Shown piece by piece: positions 45,596-56,856 of a DNA stretch of 64,000 nt. The translations under genes and the position numbers were made by a program. The stretch is from positions 3,658,001 through 3,722,000 of the forward strand of contig JALGQZ010000019.1 in the NCBI GenBank assembly GCA_023105745.1, read 5' to 3'. Below the pieces are notes generated by a model, which searched no databases, was not told where the DNA came from, and saw nothing but the letters and a program-made list of their open reading frames with translations. This DNA is from Austropuccinia psidii. Taxonomy: Eukaryota; Basidiomycota; Pucciniomycetes; Pucciniales; Sphaerophragmiaceae. Position 1 is the stretch's first letter; each line of letters begins with the position of its first letter.

Positions 45596-48500
45596 AAGCT
45601 TTTGAAGAATTGGGACCCGGCTTGTCAGGATATAAAGAATGAAAATCTTTGACAAGTTCAGGACAATTCTTGAGGTTTTCGGCTGGTTCTTAAGTGGATC
45701 TTTCTGGGTCTTGACTGAAACCTTTCCATTCCACCAGATACCATAATTTTCTTCTCTTGAGCTTTGAATCCAGTATTTGAGAGACTTCCCATTCCTCTTC
45801 TTCTTCAATGATAATTGGAGGAGGAGGCTCTTGATGCCGATTTGGGATTGTTGATGTCTTGACTGGTTCCAAAAGTGAGATATGGAAGACTGGGTGGATG
45901 GATTTCCATTGAGATGGAAGCTTGAGGTGGTAAGCATGAGAACTGACTTTCTTCAAGATTGGAAAAGGACCCAACCATCTTTCGGATAGTTTTTTGGTGG
46001 GTCTGGTTGATTTGATGTTCTTGGAAGAAAGCCATACCATGTCACCAGGATTGAAAACAGGTGGACTTGCTCTACCTTTATCTGCATACCTCTTAAACCG
46101 GTTTATGGCGATTTCAAGTTCTCTCTTGACATCTTGCTGTACTGATTGGATTTTTGTTGATAACTTTCCAGCAGGAGTATCTTGAGTGATGTGAACTGAA
46201 TCAAATTGTGGATCTCTTCCATAAACAGTGAAAAACGGTGATTGCTTGGTTGAAGAGTGATCAGAATTATTGTAGGCAAATTCAGCCAGAGGGAGCCAGG
46301 TGTTCCAATCATCTTGGTGATAACTGACATACATCCGAAGATACTGTTCTAGTATCTGATTTACCCTCTCTGTCTGTCCATCAGTTTCTGGATGATAAGC
46401 AGTTGACAAGTCTCTTGAAATCTTGAGCTGCTGACAAAGATTGGTCCAAAAGGAAGAAACAAAAAGAGAACCTCGATCACTAACAATGCTTGAAGGAAGG
46501 CCATGCTTTGAGAAAATATTCTTGATGAATAAATGGGCCAAATCTAATGAAGTGATTGAAGCTATTGTTGGAATAAAAACCGCCATTTTTGAGAATCTGT
46601 CCACTATGACAAGGATTGAGTCAAAGGAATTGGACAGTGGCAATTGAGTGATGAAATCCATTGAAAGACAAATCCAAGGACCACTTGGAATTGGAAGAGG
46701 TTTGAGGAGTCCAAACTTCTTGTGATGAATATTTTTGTTTCTTGAACACTGTTGACAGGATGAGACATAATCCTTGATGAATTGAGTCATGCCGGACCAG
46801 TGGAAATCCCGCTTGACAAGTTTGAGAGTCTTCTCTTGGCCAGGGTGTCCAGCTAGAGGAGAGTCATGCCGCTTTTGAAGTATATTGAGTTGAATTGTGG
46901 GGTCATTTGGGACCACCACCCGATCTTTGAAAAGGAGAAGTTTGGAAGAGGAATCAAGAGAATAATCTGTGACAGATTTACCTTTACCCAAATCTCCAAG
47001 GACACTTCTATATTGAGGGTCTTGCCACACTGCCTTCTGAATTGAATCAATCAAATTTGAAAATGAATCCACCTTGACTGCAAAAAATTTTGAGGCTTGA
47101 ATTTCATCTTGCTTGATTATCTTCTGATAGTTCATTGGATTCTTGCTGATGAAATCCTCCCCCCTCTCTGGGTAAACGTCGTCCCGACGTGACAAGGCAT
47201 CTGGAAGGGTGGCCAAGTGGCCAGGGCGGTAAGTGATTGAGAAATGAAATTCAGATAGAAATTCAGCCCAGCGGGCTTGACGGCAAGTGAGAATCTTGGA
47301 AGACATAAAATATTGAAGAGAAGAATGATCGGTGAGAACTTCAAAAGGGGAAGAAATGGAAAGAAGAAAAGCTCTCCAGCGCTTGAGAGCCCAGACTATG
47401 CCAAGGAGTTCCTTGTCATGAATCTCATAATTAAGCTCAGCTGGGAGAAGCTTGCGGCTATCAAATGCAATGGGATGTTTTCCTGAGTCAGAGACCTGAC
47501 TCAGTACAGCACCCAAGGCATAATCTGATGCATCGGTCTCTACAATGGTGGGTAGAGAAGGATTGAAGTGAGAAAGGATTGGAGCAGTGGTGAATGCCTC
47601 TTTGAGTTGATGAAACTGTCTAAGAGCTTCCTCATTGAGGGGAAAACGGGAATCTTTCTTGAGGAAACTTGTGAGTGAATTAATTTTCTTTGAGTAATTC
47701 TTGATGAAACGGCGGTAAAAATTGGCAAAGCCAAGGAATGATTGAAGAGCCTTGAGGTTTCTTGGAGGCGGCCAATTGAGAATTTGCTGGACTTTTGCTT
47801 GGTCCATCTTGAGGCCTTCAGAAGAAACAACATAACCTAAGTACTCTACACTAGAAACATGGAATAGGCATTTGGACGCCTTAGCAAAGAGGTTATTGGC
47901 TCTGAGTCTGGAAAGAACAGTGGACACATGAGTGACATGTTCTTCCTCAGATTTGGAAAAGACCATAATGTCATCCAAATAAACCACAACATAAACATCA
48001 AGAAGATCATAAAAAATATCATTGACAAGATTTTGAAAAGAAGCAGGAGCATTGGTAAGCCCCAAAAGGCATAACCAAGTACTCATAACTACCATATTTG
48101 GTTCTAAAACAAGTCAAATGTTCATCACCTTCCTTGATTCTGAGCAGGTTATATGCACCACGCAAATCAATCTTGGAGAAGATAGAAGAACCATTGAAAA
48201 CAGTGAGAAGCTGGTTCATAGGGGGAACAGGATACTTGTTCTTCCTAGTAACAGCATTGAGTTTGCGGTAATCAACACACAAACGGAGGCCACCATCTTT
48301 CTTTTTGACAAAAAGAACAGGTGCTCCTGTAGAAGAGGAGCTTGGCCGGATGAAACCTTTCTCTACATTCTCTGAAATGTAGGCCCTGAGTGTATCTGAC
48401 TCTTGGTTTGATAAAGAGTAGATCACCCCAACTGGAGGTAGAGACCCCTCCAGCTTGATATGATGATCACAGGTGCGGTGAGGAGGAAGTTTCTCTGCTT

Positions 48501-49380
48501 TCACCTTGGAGAATACATCCAAGTATTGGTGATAAACAGGAGGAACAACCTTCATCACGGTTTCTATTTCTTCTGGCTCTTCCTCTTCGTCCCACAACTC
48601 CTCCAGGGAGTCATGATAAGATGAAGGAGGAAGGTCCATATTCCCAAAGAAGAAATGAAGTGAAGATACAGAATTATCTTCTCCAACATCTTGAATCTCT
48701 TTGAAGACTTCATCTCTAGATGATAGTAATGACTGATGGGAATTAAGGGAAGGAATATGGACAGAAGACGGAAATGATGGTGTTCTAGAATCACCAACCA
48801 GAGCTGCACATGATTTGGCAGAAGAAAAGTCATTACTGAAAGAAATTAAAGGATCATTATAGTCCTTATGATCAGAATTAAAGGTGATCAATCCTTGCCT
48901 CCAATCAATAAACGGATTAAAATGATTAAGAAAGTCAAAGCCCAATATGAGGTCTTCTCCCTTGGGAGTATCAATGACTAAAAAGTCCCATTCAAAGCTT
49001 GGGAAGGAAGGGAGCTCAACCATATATTTAGTATGGTGAGTCACAAATAAAGAAGGAGACTCAGAGGAGTCTAAAATGATGAGGGGAATCTTCTCTGGAA
49101 GCTCTGACGTAGTCAATGAATACTTGTGAACAAACTGCTTTGCAATAAATGAGTTGGTAGCACCAGAATCAATGAGAATACTGTAAAAAACATCAGAAAG
49201 AGAAGAAAAAACAAAAAATTTAAGAGAATTTTTGACACCAGTATTCAGAATGCACAATTGTGCTCTGGATGGAAAACTGTGAAGACCATTGAACACAACA
49301 TGATCTTCACTCAGGCTTTTCCCTGGTTGGGAAATTTGCCTGACGGTTGGGTAAGCTTGTTTTGAGGCCTTTTGAAACAA
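45594..49380 (-). pseudogene. Pol of element D, with one frameshift and one stop codon
   Basis: The frame is -1 to gag. Protease [10 protein letters not shown] (near 48,170 in from the window's right side, about 49165). Reverse transcriptase has [18 protein letters not shown] near 48290 and YLDD near 47975. RNase H has ETDASDYALG near 47525 and TDHSSL. The integrase finger H...H...C..C is near 46740-46870, with D in SMDFITQLP, D in SDRGSLF and E in GQTERVNQ. WLGPFPIL and a chromodomain (WEVSQILDSKL...LWYLVEWKGF) follow. A G4 run at 48060-48063 (minus) has one base too many and shifts frame in [12 protein letters not shown] of reverse transcriptase. A TAA at 45690-45692 replaces the chromodomain's conserved Trp before EPAENL. 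The reading then stays open to 45594. Confidence 0.9.
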
Positions 49381-50628
49381 GACTCAAGACTATGCTTCCC
49401 ACCACAATAGGTACAAAGACCCTCCTTGATTCTTCTTTCTTTTTCAGAGTTCATGAGCTTGAAATCTTTATTCAATAAAGAAGAATGGGGCTTGTCCCTC
49501 TTCTGAAAATTCTTCTTCTTCTTTTGACTTGAGCTTGAAGAATTTTGAGGATGAGAAGAACTTGACTTTGAGGCTTCTGGCTTCTTCTCTTGATGATGAC
49601 TCTTTTCATTTTGCCTCTCATGGTACCTGGTATCAAGTTCCAGGGTAACATCCATTAAGTCTTGAAGAGAGTCAATTCTTGAAGGATGGGAGGCCAATTG
49701 ATCCAAAATCCTGGATGGCAATCCCTTCCTGAAATGATGGATAAGAGCTCTTTCACCCCAATCCCCGATTCTTGAGACTAAACTTCTGAAATCAGCAATG
49801 TATAAGGATACATGCCCACCTTCTTTCATTCTTAAAGAATCCAACTCAGCTTCTGCTTTTCTGACTTCATTTGGGTCACCAAATAGAGTGAAGAGTTGAG
49901 ATTCAAATAGAGGCCAAGAATTGAGAAGATAATTTGAGTCTTGATTGGTGAGATTGGAAAGATAAGGCTCAATCCATTTTGCAGCCCTGCCAATGAGAAA
50001 TGAAGTGGCATAAAGAACTTTCTTTCTGTCTTGAGAGAAATTTGCCGGATCATTATGAAAGATAAGCTGGCATGACTGAATAAAGCTTCTGACTTTGAAG
50101 GGCTGAGTCCCATCAAAGCATTCCGGTGCCTTCATAGATGGAGTCTTGAAGGCTGGTGGTCTTGATGCTTCAGAGGATGAAGCTGCTTGAAGATTGGCCA
50201 TAATCTGAGTCATTTGCTGCATGATGGCCAATAGAGATGGTTCAGACTGATGAGAGACAGGCTGATTAGACTGGGCTAGAGTTGGCCCTCCAGTACCTTG
50301 GGATGCTTCCACCGGGGCAGGAACACCTTCAGTACCATCAGACTCTTCCTCTTCCACAGAATTCTCCTCCTCCTCTTCACCATCTTCACCTGGACCTTTG
50401 AAAATAGTCCTTGAAGTTCCTGGAAAACCGCCAACTACTCCTGAAAATGAACTTGATCTTCTGGGCCCTCTTCCTTCCTTCCATGCGGGGTCCTCTATCT
50501 AATTGGGCCCTCAGTTGAGGAACTGCTGGGGTGCCATCTAGAGGAGCTCTTGGAGTTGGAGTGAGAACAGCTTGAGCTCTGGCCTGAGATCTTGTCTGTC
50601 TTGCCGGAGGTGAATGTTGAATAGGCAT
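49311..50628 (-). pseudogene. Gag of element D, frameshifted near its N-terminus
   Basis: It starts MPIQHSPPARQTRSQARAQA at 50628. A one-base shift lies around 50475-50495, after which the body continues in another frame: acidic GEDGEEEEENS, then FDGTQPFKVRSFIQSCQ, RAAKWIEPYLSNL and LFGDPNEVRKAEAELDSL, a typical gypsy capsid (retrotransposon gag) region. A basic Lys/Ser-rich linker and a zinc knuckle [13 protein letters not shown] near 49400 follow, then TGA at 49311-49313. It would form the particle and bind the RNA. Confidence 0.88.
49317..49323 (-). promoter_or_regulatory. Candidate -1 frameshift site G GGA AAA at the gag/pol junction of D
   Basis: The gag codons read CAG GGA AAA GCC TGA, so GGGAAAA fits X XXY YYZ two codons before the gag stop. 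Slipping back by one gives G K S L S E D, the start of the pol frame. The gag and pol frames overlap by about 70 nt here. Structure downstream was not analysed. Confidence 0.5.
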
Positions 50629-51338
50629 GATAACAGGAAATAAATTGAAATAAATTAATTAAAATCAAAATTTTCTTGAAGTGAAAAGAGTCAACAATCA
50701 AATCTTGAGGAAAATGAATGAATCAAAATGAAAATCTTCAAGTACGTCAATAAATCAAAATCAAGTGAAGTCTTGAAGTCAAAAATCAATGAATCAAATC
50801 AATCAAAATCAAAATCTTGCAGAAAATCAATCAATCAAATGAAATCTTGAGGCAGAATCAGTTTATGTCAAAATTCTTGATGTGAAAAATCAGCAAAATC
50901 AATGAAATCTTCAGGTCAATCAATTTTCTTGAGGTCAATATCAAATATGTCAAATCAATCAATCAATCAAAATCAAGTGAATTATCCTTTAAAAACCAAA
51001 ATTCTTGAAGAATGAATCAATTATGAATCTTGATGTGAATAAGGTGTCTGAATATCTTGATGAAAAATTTGAAAATCAAAGAAAACCAAGATGACGCCTG
51101 AATTATGAATGAAATGAAAATTGATAATTTGAAAAAGATTTTAAAGAGAATAACAAAAATAAAAATGAGTCAGCTTTCAATTTTCAAAATGAAGAATGAA
51201 TGAAAGAAAATTGAGAGATGACAATGAATCATTAAGTTCATAAGCATAAAAGAATCATAATTTCGATGAAATGAGTGAATGAAATTATAAAGAAAGAGTG
51301 AACAGAATGAAAAAGAAATTATGAGTTAATTAATATAA
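50629..51338 (-). other. 5' leader of element D
   Basis: About 700 bp rich in AATCAATCAAAATC-like runs between the 5' LTR and gag. There is no open frame of note. The sequence next to the LTR (TATATTAATTAACTC on minus) does not begin with TGG, so no standard tRNA primer site is obvious. Confidence 0.6.
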
Positions 51339-52803
51339 TTTCACAGGGGCTCTAGTGGAAATACAAGAGTGGCCTGGCACTCAGCAATCAGGGAACTCAC
51401 TTGGAAGACTCCAAAAGAAATAAAGAATAAGAATAATAAGAATGAATTCCTCTAAAAGATATGCAGGTACAAGATGAGATGCAAAGAGGAAAAGGAAGCC
51501 AAATGGCCAAAGAGCCAGCCAAGTAAGTCCTTAATCACTGTTTCAACCTGCCAAAAATGAACAATGGAATTAGTAAGGATATGACCACCAAATATCCATT
51601 GACAGGCGAAGAAAGATAAAGAGAAATGTGCTAAATGGCTGACTTAATAATATCAGTATTTGCTTAACTAAAATGAAAAGAAAATAGAGATAAAATAAAA
51701 TCAAAGTATATTAATTAACTGGGGAAAAACCCCCCAGGGTGGAAAGGGTAGCCGGTATATGTGAAAAGTTGGGAGCTTGAGTTCTTCAGGCTGAAAACTG
51801 ATCTGTATTGATCCTTGAGGCTGTATTGATTGTTTTGGGAATTGATACAGCTGGCTAATATTGAAATTGAATTGGGTTGAATGAACTTCCCATGCTTGAA
51901 AATGAAATACAGTCCTTGGTGGATCCAGACTGTATTGAAATGAATATGGTTGCCAAGATGGATTGAGTGGAGCTTTGACACTTGACAACTTCTTTTGGCA
52001 CCGCCTCTTGAATACACTTTTGAGAATGAATTGAAAGTATTCCATTGGAAGGAATACTTGGAGTGAGAAGAACCAATGACTGCTTGATGGCGTCATTGGT
52101 CTTTGACGCTGAAACACTTGCTCTTGAGCCTTGATGATTCCTCTGAATGATTGGGTGCCTTGATGACGTGATGAGATGTTGGAATGTTGAAATGACCATT
52201 TGATATTGCCACCATTGAATTGCTGTTGAAAAATGGTGCACAATGATGTATAACATCATTTGTGGCATATTGGTTCATTGACAAGAAGATTACGTCCAAA
52301 GGTCTTGAGATGGAAAGGCAGAGGGGAAAAGGATGGCTGTGGTGACTTCAGAGCTTGGAAGGTGTTTCTGGGCCCTTTGGGGGTTTTGGCCACTTTTGGG
52401 TTCTGAGCCAAAAACTGGCCTAAAAGGCGGGAAAGTGTCTTTTGGACACTTTGCGTCAAAGTGCGCAAAATGCGCAAATGCGCAAAAATGCGCAAAATGC
52501 GCAAAAAGTGCGCAAATGCGCATTATGAGCCCAAATGGCCAAAAACAGCCATTTGGACCATTTCCCCTGGTTTTGAGGGAAATGACCAGAAATACCCATT
52601 TGGGCATAAATTGCCGCTATGGGTTCTGGATTGAGGTGAAGGGCCATGAAGGCCCCAAATCACAAATGGCCATAAATGGTCCATAATATGATGACGTGGC
52701 CATATTGGCCACTGGTGATGGATATGGCCAATTGGCCATAAATGAACTGTGGCTTGATATGCCATATGGGGATCCAAGGAGGTGAATTGCCATGGTTGTG
52801 ACA
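51339..52803 (-). repeat. 5' LTR of element D
   Basis: 1465 bp, nearly identical to 43372-44817. Its inner end reads GTGAAA instead of GTGACA on minus. The TGCGCAAA minisatellite near 52460-52520 is longer here than in the 3' LTR. Confidence 0.92.
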
Positions 52804-53408
52804 AAGAGCCAGAAATAGTTGCAAATACTTCTAAAATCAGTAGCCTCAATAATACAAATATTACCCCCACTCAGAATGAACAGTGTTGTTACACCTGAGG
52901 GTAACTTAAACAGTTATGCACTGTGGTTACAAATGTCCCACTTTGCAGAGAAAACTCAAAAACAGTTTGCAGAACTCCAAGAAAGCCAGGAGAGGATGAA
53001 AACATCAACAGCCTCCATGGACAAAATTTTCAAAACTCTTCAAGAACGCCATTCTCAATTGAGCAAAGCTTGTGAAGAAACCAATAAAATACTGAATCAA
53101 GTCTTTTGAGAATAGCACCACTGCAAAAGGGGCAGGGATTGTCTGGATCAGGAAATAAAAAAATTGTTTAATGTCTACCAAAATATGAAGCCCCAACCAC
53201 AAGCCCATGTTTTGGATGATCCATACCACCAAGAAGACATCAAACCAGATGGTTTATTAATTAATAAGGCAAGATCTCCATCTCAATACCCAGATGGAGA
53301 TAATATGTCTCATTATGAGAAGGAAGACTTAAAATAGCTTCCAGAGGGCTCAAGCTGGCCCAAATACTCTGGCATAGGAGAATATTATCACATGGAACTC
53401 ACTGATTA
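52804..53408 (+). pseudogene. Element C, second fragment: gag
   Basis: It continues the -1 gag frame of 42600-43371 after element D: EPEIVANTSK, then ALWLQMSHFAEKTQKQFAEL and a coiled-coil stretch, then SQYPDGDNMSHYEKEDL and PEGSSWPKYSGIGEYYHMEL, a start of the capsid domain like YDHMSFI in elements A and B. In-frame stops lie at 53107, 53113 and about 53334. Element B interrupts it at 53408/53409. The rest would lie beyond the window, if present. Confidence 0.75.
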
Positions 53409-55434
53409 TGTGAGCCTTTGAGATATGACCACATACCCAATAAGGTCACAAAAAGATCAAGAATAATTATACCTTTAATATAATTATACTAAAATTACTT
53501 AGAATAATTATACATTAAAATTAATTACTTAAATATACAAAAAATACCATAAATTGACACAAAAATTGGTTTAACTTAAAAACCAATGAATAAACATGTA
53601 AAATAAATTATACCATTGGATTCCCCATGGAAAAATACACATATACCATTTTTATGGCATATCTGTAAAGTCAATATTTAATGAATTATAAGGTATAATA
53701 CCTTATAAAAAACATAAAATCCTATTTATCTCAGAAACCAATGAAACAACATGTGAAATAAATTGTACCAGTGGATTCCCCATAAAAATCCACACATAAA
53801 ACAATTAATAAGCTAATTCTCAAAGTCAATACTTAAGGAATTATCCTGAATATATGCACTTTTTTGGTCAACGCATATATTCAAGGATCATAGCTAATAT
53901 CTTCTAAACTATACATGATAGAATTATGAACCAAAAATAAAGTTACCACGTAATTACTGTAAGAATACAGATATGAACTTTATTTTACAAATTATAAACA
54001 AGGTTAAAACCTATGATGAAATATTGATAAAAATCAACAGAGCTGTTGACCACTTTGTTGTGAAAGTGGTCCAAACTTAAAAAAAAGTATACAGTTGGAT
54101 TCTACTAGCTCATTCGTGAAGAATGATGTAATTTGTATTATTAAATTCAGGGTATAACCCCCTGAAATCAAGGTTTGAAGTTTATAATATTGAATTTCGA
54201 CAGAAAAGATGAGTTACAAGAAAAATCATCAAAATTAGAGTTTTGATGATGTAATGATAAGCTCTTGGCAGCATAATAAGGTTATGCCAGGCTATCAGAA
54301 TTCACTCTCTGAATTGCTGTAGCGTGTAAATCTTAAAAGTTATTGAAGATCAAAGTTTGAGCTTAAATTGAGCAGTTATGATCACCTACTGTAACCTTAA
54401 ATTAAGTTTAACAGTCACAAGAGTGATAAAATTGATGAATACTATTAGTTTATGATTAAAACTAATAAAATCCACAAAATTTGGGGTTCTGCCAAGCCTC
54501 TGATGTCATCAAACTTAAAGTTACAGTGATAACTTTAAATAATGGTGCAATAATGATGTAAGATGGTTTGATCATGATGTAATCACCCTCAAACCTTAAA
54601 ATATTGATCAATTCCAGTGGATATGATCAGTACACGTCTACTAGAAGCCTGTTGGACTCTAGGAGGGAGGTATTTACTATAAATAGAGCTCTTTTTACTC
54701 TATTTTCCCCTCAGACGCATCAAAAACATTAAAATCAATTAAATAAAAGGTAATTTCTTTATTCTTTATATATAAAACTCTTATATTATTAAAGACCAAA
54801 GATCATCTTATTATTAATCACCACTTTTACGTGATTAAATCAATTTTTTAATTGTTTTTGTTATAAATCTCTCTATAAACTCATTTCCACGTAAAATCAA
54901 GAATTTTAGTAAAAATTCTTTATTTTTTATTGTAAATACAATTTGAAAAAGTTGTATTATATTCTTTTGGCGTAAAATATCTCAAAATTATTATCTTAAG
55001 TGTTAAAAGTAGGTTATTTCATCTTATTATAATAATTTCTCTCTTATTATTACTCTTAATAATTCTTATTTAATATAAATAGTATTTATATTAATATATA
55101 ACTTTAATATTGGTAATATTATTGTTATTAATTGTTTTTTATTCATAAAAAACAATTTTTTATGCCTTTATTATTTGTTTGTAACAATAACAAAGAGCTT
55201 TATAATATATTAATTATTTTATATTAATATATTATTTTCAATATTATAATCTTATATAATATTAATTATATTATTATATTTATTTAATAATATAAAATTT
55301 TTACGCCATAATAATAATATTTCTTTATTATTATTATTATTTTAATCTTATTTATTTCAATTATAAGGACATTCAGAGTACAATAAGTAATAAATTAGTA
55401 ATTTTTACTTATTGTTTCATAGTCAAACCTTACA
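53409..55434 (+). repeat. 5' LTR of element B
   Basis: 2026 bp, TGTGAGCC...CCTTACA, with TATAAATA at 54678-54685 and the AAAAG|GTAATT donor-like site shortly after. It is clearly the same family as the LTR of A but differs at many positions. Confidence 0.92.
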
Positions 55435-55936
55435 TTTGGGGGCCTGGCCGTGATATTTACTTAAAAGACCTTTAAAAAGATTTTATTTGGGTTTATCCAA
55501 TAATAAATTATATTTATAATCATAAATTATACAATAATCTTATATTTTATTGATTTTAAAAGCTATTGAGGCATTTGGAAAGCAATTGTACTGTCTTACA
55601 CGTGGTTTTTCACATCCTTAGACTTGCAAGAACTTTATTTGAGTGACTCTAGTGATTAAAAAAGATATTTTATAAATTAAAAATAATTTTATTATAATTA
55701 ATTTTATAAGAATCATATTCTTTTTTATTTTATTCTTTAAAAAAATAAAAAATACATAAAAAATATTAAAAAATATTAAAAACCAATAAAAAAAGTTATT
55801 TTTATTCATTTTTTCATTTCTTTATTTTATTTCTATTTTTTTTAAGATATAAAGCAATTTCTACGTGGAAAATTGCCATATCTTGCCAAAAATAACACTT
55901 CTTATATAAAGACTTATATTTATTTGTCTTTTTTAG

Positions 55937-56856
55937 TGTTTGAAGATAACCCAACAGAAGATAACCAAGCTACTGTTGAGAGGTTGGTGGAAGAAACTTG
56001 TCAAAGTTCTCCAACACCAGTTATCACCAAAAGAAAGAAAGCTAAGAAATTAGACTTTCCAGGACCCACCATTCAAGACTCTGAAGGTGAGCACCTCTTT
56101 GTATAATTTCCATAAAAGAATTTTTATTCTAAAATACTTTTATTTTTTCTTATTCTTTAATTATGACTACCAGAAGAGGTTCCCAATACTCCATCCAATC
56201 AGATGGAGCTGGACTCAGAGGTAGAATTGATCCCTCAAAAGGGAAAAGAAAGGGCAATATCCCCAGTGGAACAGAATCCACACAAGGAAGTGCCTTATCC
56301 CAAAGGCAAGTCCCAGAAATGCCCATGATATCTGAGCCTGAATTAGAACTAAGTATGAGTAACTCAAACAGGTACAAATCACATTCAGAGGGCTCAAATA
56401 GACATCTACATGAGCCAGTACAAGCAGTATTGCACAGTGTACAAGGACAAAGATTGGGAAATGTTGCCTCAAATACACCAAGGAGTGATGAACTCCTGGC
56501 ACATCCTGAAAAAGTTCCTCAAAGAGGAGGAGATAGTGAAATACTCCAATGGATGGAATCCACTGTCATCCAAACCTCAAATCAAAAAAATCAAGGATTA
56601 CCATGCCAGAAAGAGGGAGGCAACCAAGGAAGAAGCCCCAGTAGCTTCTACCAGCAAGCCCCAAGCCAACCCACTTCCCCAAGAAGGGAAGAAGAACAAG
56701 AAAAAGCATTGGAGGAAACCATATTCCCCAAGCTACAGAATCCCAAGAATCCAAAAGGATGCCATGGACAATGTTTTCAACATGGCCAGAACCTTGATGG
56801 AATTCAAGGACAAGGAAGAGAAAAGAATGAGACAACCTCATTTCCCAAAGAAATAA
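55937..56856 (+). CDS. ORF A of element B (spliced upstream ORF)
   Basis: Same plan as in A: exon 55937-56086, an 87-bp intron (56087-56173) that removes the ATG at 56163, then the ORF to TAA 56854-56856. A second intron is possible over the same TGA-containing stretch. The GWNP core and [19 protein letters not shown] are kept. Relative to A, exon 1 shows three synonymous and one replacement change in this frame. The later exons show eight synonymous and three replacement changes. The function is unknown. Confidence 0.6.
56841..56847 (+). promoter_or_regulatory. Candidate -1 frameshift site T TTC CCA in element B
   Basis: TTTCCCA has the same register and the same distance to the ORF A stop as in element A. 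Confidence 0.55.

Larger units (their letters stand above)
43372..52803 (-). mobile_element. LTR retrotransposon D, Ty3/gypsy chromovirus, nested in element C
   Basis: 9432 bp on the minus strand. The right end starts TGTCACAACCATGG and the left ends CCCCTGTGACA. AAGAG at 43367-43371 and 52804-52808 is a perfect 5-bp target repeat inside element C. LTRs lie at 51339-52803 (5') and 43372-44817 (3'). Gag, protease, reverse transcriptase, RNase H, integrase and chromodomain follow in order. A purine tract GGTGGGGGG precedes the 3' LTR. The LTRs differ by a few substitutions and one minisatellite length change. From memory the Gag resembles a very abundant Austropuccinia family. Confidence 0.92.
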
